A stretch of DNA of 64,000 bases from Misgurnus anguillicaudatus (GCF_027580225.2 NW_027395277.1:2421001-2485000); one strand, 5' to 3'. Positions 45,655-56,103 are shown, counted from the stretch's first letter. Program-made: numbers and translations. The notes: a model not told the origin generated them from the letters alone.

Positions 45655-47995
45655 CGGCTGTACCCTACCCAAAAAGAACATAATTGCACCTAAAGAGTTC
45701 ATATCAGTACCTCAGCAGTGCATAATGGTACCTAATGGTACATATTAGTACCTCAGAGGTACATAATGGTACCAAACAGTGCATTTTAGTACCTCAGAGG
45801 TACATAATTGTACCAAAATAGGTCATATCAGTACCTCAAAGGTACAGAATGGTACCAAAAAAGTGCATTTTAGTACCTCAGAGGTACATAATGGTACCAA
45901 ACAGTGCATTTTAGTACCTCAGAGGTACATAATTGTACCAAAATAGGTCATATCAGTACCTCAAAGGTACAGAATGGTACCAAAAAAGTGCATTTTAGTA
46001 CCTCAGAGGTACATAACGGTACAAAAATATAGCATTTTAGTACCTCAGATGTACATAATGGTACCAAAAAAGTGCATTTCAGTACATCAGAGGTACATAA
46101 TGGTACCAAAAAAGTGCATTTCAGTACCTCAGAGGTACATAATGGTACCAAAAAGTGCATTTTAGTACGTCAGAGGTGGTACCAAAATATTGCATAGTAC
46201 CTCAGATGTACATAATGGTACCAAAAAACCCCCTGCATTTCAGTACATCAGAGGTACATAATGGTACCAAAAAAAGTGCATTTTAGTACCTCAGAGGTAC
46301 ATAATGGTACCAAAAAAGTGCATTTAAGTACCTCATAGGTACACAATGGTACCAAAAACGTGCATTTAAGTACCTCAGAGGTACATAATGGTACCAAAAA
46401 AGTGCATTTAAGTACCTCTGAGTTACATAATGGTACCAAAAAAGTGCATTTAAGTACCTCTGAGTTACATAATGGTACCAAAAAAGTGCATTTAAGTACC
46501 TCAGAGGTACACAATGGTACCAAAAACGTGAATTTTAGTACCAGATGTACATAATGGTACCAAAATATTGCATTTTCATACCTCAAAGGTACTTAATGGT
46601 ACAAAAAACCGCATTTCAGTACATCAGAGGTACATAATGGTACCAAAAAGTGCATTTCAGTACATCAGAGGTACATAATGGTACCAAAAAAGTGCATTTT
46701 AGTACCTCAGAGGTACACAATGGTACCAAAAAAGTGCATTTCCGTACATCAGAGGTACATAATGGTACCAAAAAAGTGCATTTCAGTACATCAGAGGTAC
46801 ATAATGGTACCAAAAAAAGTGCATTTCAGTACATCAGAGGTACATAATGGTACCAAAAAAGTGCATTTCAGTACATCAGAGGTACATAATGGTACCAAAA
46901 AAGTGCATTTCAGAACATCAGAGGTACATAATGGTACCAAAAAAAGTGAATTTTAGTACCTCAGAGGTACATAATGGTACCAAAAGAGTGCATATTAGTA
47001 CCTCAGAGGTACACAATGGTAACAAAAACGTGAATTTTAGTACCAGATGTACATAATGGTACCAAAATGGTGAAGTTTAGTACCTCAGAGGTACTTAATG
47101 GTACCAAAATATTGCATTTTCATACCTCAAAGGTACTTAATGGTACAAAAAAGTGCATTTTAGTACCAGAGGTACATAATGGTACCAAAATGGTGCAGTT
47201 TAGTACCTCAGAGGTACATTATGTTACCAAAATATTGCGTTTTCATACTTCAGAGGTACATAATGGTACCAAAATGGTGCAGTTTAGTACCTCAGAGTTA
47301 CATAATGGTACCAAAAAAGTGCATTTAAGTACCTCAGAGGTACACAATGGTACCAAAAACGTGAATTTTAGTACCAGATGTACATAATGGTACCAAAATA
47401 TTGCATTTTCATACCTCAAAGGTACTTAATGGTACAAAAAACCGCATTTCAGTACATCAGAGGTACATAATGGTACCAAAAAGTGCATTTCAGTACATCA
47501 GAGGTACATAATGGTACCAAAAAAGTGCATTTTAGTACCTCAGAGGTGCACAATGGTACCAAAAAAGTGCATTTCCGTACATCAGAGGTACATAATGGTA
47601 CCAAAAAAGTGCATTTCAGTACATCAGAGGTACATAATGGTACCAAAAAAGTGCATTTCAGTACATCAGAGGTACATAATGGTACCAAAAAAGTGCATTT
47701 CAGTACATCAGAGGTACATAATGGTACCAAAAAAGTGCATTTCAGTACATCAGAGGTACATAATGGTACCAAAAAAAGTGAATTTTAGTACCTCAGAGGT
47801 ACATAATGGTACCAAAAAAGTGCATATTAGTACCTCAGAGGTACATAATGGTACCAAAAAAGTGCATATTAGTACCTCAGAGGTACATAATGGTACCAAA
47901 AAAGTGCATATTAGTACCTCAGATGTACATATTGGTACCAAATCTATACATATCAGTACATAAATGGCCCACATTGGGACCTTTTTTAAAGGGTA
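45655..47995. repeat. 42-bp GTAC minisatellite, array 2
   Basis: More homogeneous than array 1. The unit is about 41-43 bp and most copies differ by a few bases (CAGTACATC, TAGTACCTC, ATTAGTACC variants). A block around 46455-46800 recurs at 47288-47633 with a constant offset of 833 bp (about 20 units), a recent internal duplication. It ends GGGACCTTTTTTAAAGGGTA CTGCCCCCCAGTG, the MITE terminus. Confidence 0.92.
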
Positions 47996-48420
47996 CTGCC
48001 CCCCAGTGTACTGCATTTTAGGGGATTTATTTTTTATTGGTACTCTCTTAAGGTTGTATTTGTTACCATTAGTTATTGCATAACTAAATGAACAATACTT
48101 CTTCAGCATTTATTCATCTTAATTCATATTAATTTCTGAATTGACTAATACACTTAAAATCACGTAAGTTAATGCACAATGAACAAACGTAAACATCTGT
48201 AATAGCATATTTTTATACAATAAATAAGTTGTAGCAACTCATCTAAATAGTAGTATGAAAAGACTTGTAAATCTGAGTTGATTGAACTTAAAAATTTAAG
48301 GCAGCAAAAAAAAATTTACAGTGTGGATTTTGAGCAACTTCAAAACTTATCATGTTGAAGACCACTAAATGACCAGCGTATGTGAATAAGTAGCTTTCAT
48401 GCTTAAAGTTTTCCAACGAC
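47996..48420. other. AT-rich intergenic, no gene seen
   Basis: No exon or clear repeat end recognised; GCAGCAAAAAAAAATTTACAG (48302-48321) is a possible MITE end. Confidence 0.3.
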
Positions 48421-48890
48421 ATTATTTAAAACAAGACGCGGGTCGACCAATGCAAACACTATGCAAAAGCGAGATAACGCAAGGCCGCAGTGAGCAAAGT
48501 TTTCTTATTCAAACTCTCTGAATGTTTCTTTCTCCATCTTGCTGTCTGTGTGCATACCACAAGCTGCCTTCTTTCTGATAATACCACAAAGAGGATTTCT
48601 GTGTTTGTAGATGTCTTAGTACGCAAGTTCCCACCCTGCTCAGAGTGTCTGCTCTCTGTGTTCAGGGTCTGCACGTGGGACGCTGCAAGCTGTTCTTTTC
48701 TGTCGGTGCGGGGTTTGAAACAGGGCCTGCACAGAATCAGATAAGATCCGGTAAGAAAGATCTGCAGAAGCCCTCTGTGGCAACAATACGCCACACTCAC
48801 CACTGCCTCGCATCATTTACATCTGAAAAAACAATCTTATCTGAAGTGTACTGAAGCACAGGACTCAGATCGCTTGTGTGCTGGTTAACA
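48421..48890. other. GC-richer low-copy island
   Basis: Balanced composition from ACGCGGGTCGACCAATGC (48436-48453) to about 48880, without repeat ends. Overlapping antisense frames (84 and 114 codons) show no domain. Of the candidate regulatory islands it lies closest to the HIC-like gene. Confidence 0.3.
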
Positions 48891-49282
48891 GGTAGACCTG
48901 CAATGACAGAAATTTTATTGCTTCGATTCTGCTCTTTCAAAGATCAAGAGTTTCATGGAGTTCTCAGTTAGGTTTATTTTAGGTATCAACTTAGTCTCAG
49001 ACGTTTCTTTTTCCCTTGGGGGAATAAAATAGAAAAAAAATAGTTAAAATACATTAAGAGTATCTGAAGCTGTAAATTTAATGTAGAATGCATTGGTAAA
49101 ATAATCTGGATTTAAGTAAATTTGATGGGAAATGTTTGTTTAAATCTTTAATTTAATATTGACTTTTGGTTGCAGATTTGGCAAATCTGAGCTCAGTTTG
49201 TTTTCAGTTTTCTCATGAAACATCTGACTTGAGCAAAAAAGTCTTAAGCATTTGATCTCCGTTTAATCTCATTTAATGTCTA
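48891..49282. other. AT-rich intergenic, no gene seen
   Basis: No repeat ends or exons recognised. Confidence 0.3.
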
Positions 49283-49483
49283 CACTGTAAATAGTGAAAA
49301 GTTGGATCAATTAAAAAAATATTCAATTGTTAACACCTAAGAAAATGTAGTTGTCTCAACCTAAATGTTTTTACTTAAAGTATTTTCACTTAAACTTATA
49401 AGTTGAAAAAACTTACTTTCATTAGGTGTTACCAATTAAAGTAATTTTTTAAACGTTTATCCAACTTTTTACTTTTTACAGTG
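49283..49483. mobile_element. Palindromic MITE, CACTGTAAATAGTGAAAAGT
   Basis: CACTGTAAATAGTGAAAAGT at the left and ACTTTTTACTTTTTACAGTG at the right. It shares TTAGGTGTTACCAATTAAAG with the 10592-10785 copy. Confidence 0.75.
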
Positions 49484-49894
49484 TAAGAGAAATAACTGAG
49501 ATATTAAAGAGATATCTTGCATGCGAGTTTTTATTTTTATGAGGTAGAATCACACAAAGACACACGTTTTAGGGTATGGTGAATTGATAGAGACTTAAAC
49601 TTTTATCTGTATGTTGACGCATATTTAGTTTAAAGTAAGTTAAAGTCTATATAATTATATTTTGCACATTTTCACTAACCATTTTGAAAGGTCCTGTGGT
49701 TTGATAAAAAAATAAATAATGCATTATAATGTCCAAAAACTGCTCCCATAAGAACAATGCACCTTAAAATAGTTTAAGATGGATTATAGCATGTCACAGA
49801 ATAGCTCAGGAAATTTTCAAAAGTTGTACGCCATTGTGTATGAGGCTAATAATCACAAATAACTGGATGCAAAACACCACTCAGTAATTACACA
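49484..49894. other. AT-rich intergenic, no gene seen
   Basis: No repeat ends or exons recognised. Confidence 0.3.
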
Positions 49895-50248
49895 AGCTGT
49901 GGTTTCCCAGACAGGAATTTCATTAGGAAATATAACTAGTTTTAACAAACATGCCTTACTAAAAACATTACTTGTGTGCATTTTGAGGCAAAACATACAC
50001 TGAAAGAACGATTCATTCAATTTACTAAATTTTTAAGGGAAGTGGTTGCAATCAATTTATTTAAGTTTTTTGTTTAAAAAAATTGATTGCGACCACATAC
50101 CTTAAAAAATTGAGTAATTGAATAAAAAATTATTTTTCAGTGTAGAGTACTGATATATTTTAAGATATGCCAATGCAAGTTGGTTTCAGTTTGGACAGCT
50201 CTTAAAACATTTTTAGTCTAGGACTAGTCTAATCCCTGTACGGGAAAC
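49895..50248. mobile_element. TTTCCCAGACAGG element hosting a small MITE
   Basis: GTGGTTTCCCAGACAGGAAT at the left and CCCTGTACGGGAAACCGCC at the right are inverted repeats. A nested MITE (49998-50145) starts CACTGAAAGAACGATTCATT and ends AAAAATTATTTTTCAGTG, with complementary arms. The outer family recurs at 51109-51326 and 51988-52135. Confidence 0.6.
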
Positions 50249-50914
50249 CGCCTCTTAAAAAAACAAACACACAATTTAAAGATGAAATATTAAGGATCTA
50301 TAGCAAAACCAAAAGGTAGTGTTTCCAAACATCACAGCACTCAGATAAGTGTCTTAAAGCCCAACAGGATGCAAAAAGACCACATCGAAAAGTGACAAAA
50401 TGGGAAAATAAACTTGTTAAAACCCCTCCTGGTTTATTATGTGGATTCATGCTGCCACCTACTGGACAAGATAAGAAAGCACAAGTTTCAGAGTCTGACC
50501 TTAATGGAACTCATGTTGAGAATGCAATACTAAGCCTTCCTTTGTCTGGATTATAAATGACTTTAAATTGTTTTTTCTTCACTAAAAAAGATCCAATCTA
50601 CTAAAATTGCAAGGAAAATGTGTAGTGACATCTAGGAAATTACTATTTTGATTAATCTCTCCTTATATACTGCTCTAAATATTATTTGTACTTAGCCTTT
50701 TGCCTTGTATTTAAGCATCTCCCCTTTTTGGTTTTATTTTTATCTGGAAATACTTTCTGTACTTTGACATCATGTATATTGTATGTACGCATGTATATCC
50801 TGTTCCCCAACGAGAATTTATGTTGGTGTTTTTTAAAAAACGAACTAATTTCCGAAAAAAAAGAGAATGCAAAACTAGTGTACATCTTACCCAAAAGTTT
50901 TTACTGTAAACTGC
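50249..50914. other. Intergenic, no gene seen
   Basis: The antisense frames at 50682-50973 lack domains. No repeat ends. Confidence 0.3.
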
Positions 50915-51480
50915 CTATATTTAAAAAATTATATGCAGAATGCAAGAATTGTTTGCATAATAATGTTGCATAGCAAGTGGTTTCCGGCATCAGCCAGAAT
51001 ATTATTTTGCAACTTTGATCCATTTTAAATAAATCGTAAAAATCTTTGTCTGACATAATGTTTGCATATACATTTTATCACTATTACATGATGATAAAGG
51101 GGCGGTTTACCAGACAGGGTTAATCCTAGTCCCAGACTAAAATGCATGTCTGAGCTGGCTTAATTAAAAAAAAAAAACTTGCATTGACATATATCAGTGC
51201 CATTGTTTTGTTTCAAAATGCACATCAGTATTATTTTTTGTAAGGTATGTTTGAATAAACTACTTAAATGTCCTAATATAACGAAAGCCTAGTCCTGGAT
51301 TAATCTAAACCCTGTCCGGGAAACTGACCCATAATCATATAATCAGTGTTCGAATTGAGGGGGGCTGGGGTGGTCCCGGACCCCCTATAAAGCACTAAAA
51401 TATAAATTAGGGGGTCCCCTGGTTTTTCATTCAAATTAAAGTACTACATGAATTTAAATTTTCATGCTGCGCTGCCACAA
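50915..51480. repeat. Direct segmental duplication, unit 1
   Basis: From TATTTAAAAAATTATATGCA through AATCAGTGTTCGAATTGAGG to TTTTCATGCTGCGCTGCC, the sequence recurs at 51798-52290. It contains a TTTACCAGACAGGGTTAATC element (51109-51326). The distance between copies is 883 bp at the left and 809 bp at the right, because unit 2 has lost part of the inner element. Confidence 0.85.
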
Positions 51481-51797
51481 AGCGATAGTGTCCATTATTT
51501 GTAACAGTTCCACAATCAAATCCAAAAGATTTCTGTTCGATATAAACTCTTAAGTGAACCTTAGGCGTTTACTTTTAGCCAAACAACGTTTAAATCCATA
51601 AAAAATCTTTAATATTCGTCCAATTCTTTACAATAGAAATGATACAGTCTACAAATGTAACCTTCAAAGGCTTTTGTTTGAGAAACGGCCAGAATTTCAC
51701 CTCCACGAGAAATCTTGTGACAATTAATTTCGCGATAACGTAACATATTTAATCTCGCAAGATCTCGTCGTCAAACCCCTAGTATTTACCATATTAA

Positions 51798-52290
51798 AAA
51801 TATTTAAAAAATTATACCCAGAATGCAAGAATTGTTTGCATAATTATATTGCTTAGCAAGTGGTTTCCAGCATCAGCAAAATTATATTTTGTATCTTTGA
51901 TTCAATTTTAAATAAATCGTAAAAATCTTTGTCTGACATAATAATGTTTGCATATACATTTTATCATGAGTACGTGATGATATAAAGGTGGTTTCCCAGA
52001 CAGGGTTAATCCTAGTCCCAGTCTAGTCCCTAGTCTTAACATATATCAGTGCCATTGTTTACCTCAAGATGCACACCAGTGCTAATGTAACTAAGGCCTA
52101 GTCCTGGATTAATCTAAACCCTGTCCGGGAAACTGACCCATAATTATATAATCAGTGTTCGAATTGAGGGGGGCTGGGGTGGTCCCAGACCCCCTATAAA
52201 GCACAAAAATATAAATTAGGGGGTCCCCTGGTTTTTATTGAAATTAAAGTACTACATGAATTTAAAGTTCTCATGCTGCGCTGCCCCAAA
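51798..52290. repeat. Direct segmental duplication, unit 2
   Basis: A diverged copy of 50915-51480, with a shortened inner element (51988-52135). The sequence between the units (51481-51797) shows no gene; it includes GCGATAACGTAACATATT and TCTCGCAAGATCTCG words. Confidence 0.85.
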
Positions 52291-52740
52291 ACAATACTGT
52301 CTATTATATGTCCCAATTTCGCAATGAACCCAAAATATTTCTAAAAGAAATTTAAACTGAAGTGCACCTCATGCTGTTTTTTTGGAGGTATTGACAGATT
52401 GTTAGATTTAGAATTGGGTTCGGAGCTTTTAAAATTTTCCCCAAACTATTATTTTACACTAATTTAAGGGGGGGGGGGGTAATTAGGGTTTGAGTAAAGG
52501 GTAATTTGGGGTTGATCTAGGACTAACAAAAAATGTTGATCCAGGATCACGGCAACCCTATAATGAAGAGGGGGCTTCGTTGGGGGACCCCCATAATCTC
52601 TTACAAAATTCAAACTATGCATATAATGAAATAATGCAAACATTTGAAGTGCTTGATTGAACCTAAATTAAAACCGAAAGTAGGATTGAAATGATCAACA
52701 TTATTAAAAAATGAAATAAAATGGCAAAGCAAATATTTGA
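52291..52740. other. Intergenic, no gene seen
   Basis: Includes a run of ten G at about 52470. No exon recognised. Confidence 0.3.
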
Positions 52741-52752
52741 TCAGCATTTAAT

Positions 52753-52758
52753 TTTATT
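52753..52758 (-). promoter_or_regulatory. Possible distal poly(A) signal of the HIC-like gene
   Basis: AATAAA on the minus strand (TTTATT on plus), about 1.6 kb past the stop codon. The alternative signal is at 53166-53171. Choice between them needs cDNA. Confidence 0.3.
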
Positions 52759-53165
52759 TCATGTCATAACTGAGAACAATGTTATATACATAGGACCTTA
52801 AATTCATCAAAGAGTGTGCTTTGGTTTTAACAAACAGGTTGCAAATACTTTAGTGTCTGTATTTTTTTGAGCATCTGTAAACCACATTAAACCAAAAACG
52901 TACACAAAGACCTGTACTGAGAGTGGTAATAAAAGCTGCCGAAGCTTCTGAAGGCTTATTGGGTTGTGGAGAATATTGAAATACATCTGAACAAACACAG
53001 ACAAAACATAGCTGCAAAATCATTGGTTAATGGCGCTTTATGGTTTAAAATTTATCGGTGCTAAAATGTTCCCTGAGGTTCGTAAAGGACGTGTAAGTGT
53101 CACAGTTTTGAAGTTAAGTTTCAAGTCCATAACTATTAAAAAGTTCCTGAATATTCTCAATTATT

Positions 53166-53171
53166 TTTATT
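53166..53171 (-). promoter_or_regulatory. Possible proximal poly(A) signal of the HIC-like gene
   Basis: AATAAA on the minus strand about 1.2 kb downstream of the stop codon, at the end of a repeat-poor stretch. Confidence 0.4.
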
Positions 53172-54378
53172 GATTTACAGACAGTGTCAAACAAAACAAA
53201 AAGAAACCAAACAATGAAGAATCTATTATTTAAAGTACCCTTTTCATATTTGCCAAAACAGCTATAAAACCAATAACACAACCTCAAAATAAGATTTTGA
53301 GAGCCCTCCAGCATGCAAAAACATACAAAACACCCAGAGGTAGTTTAAAATAAACATCTCATAAAGAAATTAAAGCACAGTTAGAAATATCTAAAAGAGT
53401 AAAAGTATGTGATACACCATAAGCAACGTACATCACATGAATAAAAATATTTACACTAGGTATCGCTTTTGGTCTCATTTCAACACTAAACGCATGAACG
53501 CTAAATCTAACTTCAATTTTATAAGGACAATTCACATGCCACATCGGTAAAGCAAATACGCACAACATGCCATATAAATAAAGCCATTGGTTAAAGCATT
53601 GGAGAAAAAAAAAGAAAAAACCCCGAAATAAAGAAAGAAGACTCAAATATAAACCTGAATCGAAGCATAAATTAGACTTAAATATTTAGCAAGAATATAG
53701 ATTTGGTTATAGTTTTACAGTATTTCTTTAGCATTTCAACATTCAATATTTCTTTGGAACTGTACATCAAAACACCCAGATCGCGTCTCTATAGTGAAGT
53801 ATTGGCTTTCCCCCTTAAAAGTTTACATTAAAACAGGCAGTGTGTTTCCTTCCGGAACGGATGCCAGCTTATTATTTGAAAATCCTGCAAGAAAGCTAAC
53901 GACTGAAACGTGGAAGACGGCGAACGTATCTAACGCGTAGTCTTAATCTCATACAGGCTTAACAGAGGGTTTGGTTTAATCTGAGGTAGCAAGTTTGTGT
54001 ATTCAAGTAAACAATCTAGATAGCATTACTATAGAGGTCCGTATCCGAAGCGTAAACGAAATAAGATTCGTTATCAATTACATTCGAGAAGTATCACAGC
54101 TGTAAAAACAAAACAAAACATTCGTTCGCTTCAATTCTGAGAGGATTATACGATCATTTAAACTACATCTCTAAGTGGATAAACTTTGTTTTTAACTAGT
54201 ACACACTAATGATAATAATTCATGCACGAGAATATTAAAGAACGTAATAAAGAGGTATAGCTGGAGTTGGCTTTTTTAACGTTTGAAAACAAACGCAAAT
54301 TCAGCTCGTCTTTCACCCAGACCAAAGCTAATATGAAAATCTGAGGTATCGCTGAAGTTTCGGACTCTTTGACCTGTC
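53172..54378 (-). other. Probable 3-prime UTR of the HIC-like gene
   Basis: About 1.2 kb directly after the stop codon, free of recognisable MITEs in a window otherwise full of them, and ending at an AATAAA. This suggests it is transcribed and constrained. HIC mRNAs are known for long 3-prime UTRs. The short frames in it are not genes. Confidence 0.5.
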
Positions 54379-55794
54379 CTAGGACGGTGAGGTATGCATC
54401 CGCATGTGACTAATGAGGTTTCTTTGTTGCGTAAACTTGCCCCCGCAGACCTGGCACTTGTACGGTTTCTCCCCCGAATGGACACGCATGTGCTCGGTGA
54501 GTCGATATTGCCTGGTGAAGCGCATCCCGCACTCCTCGCACGCGAACGGCTTCAGGCCGAGGTGGCTGCGCATGTGGCGCGTCATCGTTCCTCGCTGCGT
54601 GAACATCTTGCCGCAGATGTTGCATGGGAACGGACGCACGGTGTCTGCGTCTTTGAGCGACTTCGGTGGGCTTCGCTCCAGGTTCTCGGGAGCTTTTTGC
54701 GAGACTCTTGTGACTCCAGGGTCTCCGTTGCCTTCCTCCTCCTCCTCGTCGTCATCTTCAACCTTCACATCCATGTCTTCAACAATATGGGTTTCCACGT
54801 GAGATTTGAGGCTTTCGGAAGAAGGGAAGCCCTTTTCACACGGTATGCAAACGTAGGGGTTTTCCCCTTCGGATTCTTTCAAAAAGGTCTCCTTTTGATA
54901 CACGAAATTGGTGCTGCCGTTTGGCGTATCATCTTGCGTTTTTCCTCCACTATCTTTCTCTTTCTTCACAGACAACTGGACGGTAAACGTTTGATTCTGA
55001 CTTAGTTGATTTCCAGGCTTTCCCATAGGAATGTAACCATTAACCTTGGATTTTCTACGAGATCCCTCCTTTTTCCTCTCCTGAGCTCCATCCAAAGGAA
55101 TGATCCACTTTTCCTCCTTTGGAACGCATTTTCCATTTATTCCCGGCTGCACGTTGTTGGAGATCGTTCTTGGTACGAAAACTTCATTGGCGTTCATTTC
55201 GATATTCAAATTTTTCTTTGACAAATCCAACCCCAAGTCTTGCTTTTTCCTCGAAATGTACCTACTTTCAACATTATGCCTCTTTTTGGGAGGGGTCATA
55301 CACGTGTACGTTTCCGTGTCCGATGAATGCTCCTCGATTCCCCTGTCGTACAATCGGCCCGAAGATTTGTTTGAGGTAGGAGAGGAATACCTCTGCACTC
55401 GTAAGGACATCCCACGAGCCAGGTTACCGAGGGAGCCATTCTGGTTGATCTTACTGGAGCACAGGTTAGCGAGGTCATTAAGCTGGAGAAAGTTAGCTGT
55501 TGTGAGCAGCGAACTCAAATCCAGACTTTCGAGGGTCTCGTCTGAGAATCTGCCTGTGTAAATAAAGTCCAGGATCTGTTGGAAAACAACCGGGTCCACC
55601 ATATCAGGGTCGAGGTGGATGAGGTTGTCGTGAAGAACGAGGGATTTGAAGTAGTGGCTGGTGGCGGCGAGGACGCTTTTGTGGGCTCGGAAAAGCGTGT
55701 TGTCGACCATGATGATGACGTCGCACAGGAAGCCCTTGGAGCGCTGTTGGTTGAGCTGGAGAAGCAGCTGACTGGCGTAATTGGGGAGCTCCAT
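54379..55794 (-). CDS. hic1l: HIC-family BTB/zinc-finger transcriptional repressor
   Basis: A 471-residue nuclear DNA-binding repressor of the HIC (hypermethylated in cancer) family, encoded by a single exon. Residues 1-115 are a BTB/POZ domain starting MELPNYASQLLLQLNQQR, the HIC-type N-terminus, used for self-association and corepressor binding. Residues 188-194 are GLDLSKK, the known HIC CtBP-binding motif. VKKE (276-279) and VKVE (343-346) fit the SUMO-acceptor pattern; an acidic run covers 346-354. C2H2 fingers: C316/C319/H332/H336 alone, then three in tandem at C391-H411, C419-H439 and C447-H467, joined by HLGLKPF and HSGEKPY linkers. The family normally has five fingers; the one just before the tandem set is missing, and only four residues follow the last histidine. 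The start is fixed by an in-frame TAG six bases upstream and a good context (GCGATGG). The antisense 203-codon frame is a shadow. Family assignment is firm; hic1l rather than hic1 or hic2 is inference. Confidence 0.93.
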   Translation of the reverse strand: MELPNYASQLLLQLNQQRSKGFLCDVIIMVDNTLFRAHKSVLAATSHYFKSLVLHDNLIHLDPDMVDPVVFQQILDFIYTGRFSDETLESLDLSSLLTTANFLQLNDLANLCSSKINQNGSLGNLARGMSLRVQRYSSPTSNKSSGRLYDRGIEEHSSDTETYTCMTPPKKRHNVESRYISRKKQDLGLDLSKKNLNIEMNANEVFVPRTISNNVQPGINGKCVPKEEKWIIPLDGAQERKKEGSRRKSKVNGYIPMGKPGNQLSQNQTFTVQLSVKKEKDSGGKTQDDTPNGSTNFVYQKETFLKESEGENPYVCIPCEKGFPSSESLKSHVETHIVEDMDVKVEDDDEEEEEGNGDPGVTRVSQKAPENLERSPPKSLKDADTVRPFPCNICGKMFTQRGTMTRHMRSHLGLKPFACEECGMRFTRQYRLTEHMRVHSGEKPYKCQVCGGKFTQQRNLISHMRMHTSPS

Positions 55795-55825
55795 CGCCTA
55801 CCCTTGATGTCTTGCATTGGTGTCA
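55795..55825 (-). other. hic1l: 5-prime UTR part of the HIC-like coding exon, with splice acceptor
   Basis: On the minus strand CGTCCTGTCTTACAG (55840-55826) is a good pyrimidine-rich splice acceptor, so the exon would begin at 55825 with TGACACC. This short leader carries an upstream ATG (55817-55815) in another frame, plus the in-frame TAG before the true start. HIC genes usually have a non-coding or nearly non-coding first exon, which fits. Confidence 0.65.
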
Positions 55826-56103
55826 CTGTAAGACAGGACGACATGGTTACAAACATTAAATATGGTGTCTAAGAAGTATGCAAACAAGATGCTTTTTATG
55901 TGGTATTGAGGTGTCACCTGGTACTAAATGTTTCTTTTAAAGACCTAGCATTAAATCTGAAAATGTCCCTTACAAAATAAATTACCACAGCAACTATAAT
56001 TTTCACCAAAATAACAAGTTACTACAATATAAATGTGGTACATTTGTAGCCACCACTGACTTAAAAATAATAATAAAACAAAACATTGTTTACGTATTAA
56101 ATT

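Noticed and set aside
45948..47963. Long repeat-protein frames on both strands of array 2
   Set aside because: They follow mechanically from a 42-bp unit without stops in some frames. No start context, splice sites or domain supports a gene.
42640..47995. CRISPR-like regular repeats
   Set aside because: Units are contiguous with no unique spacers and lie in a vertebrate genome. It is a minisatellite.
54394..55005. 203-codon plus-strand frame opposite the HIC-like gene
   Set aside because: It is an antisense shadow of the zinc-finger region. It has no domain and no independent start or splice signals.
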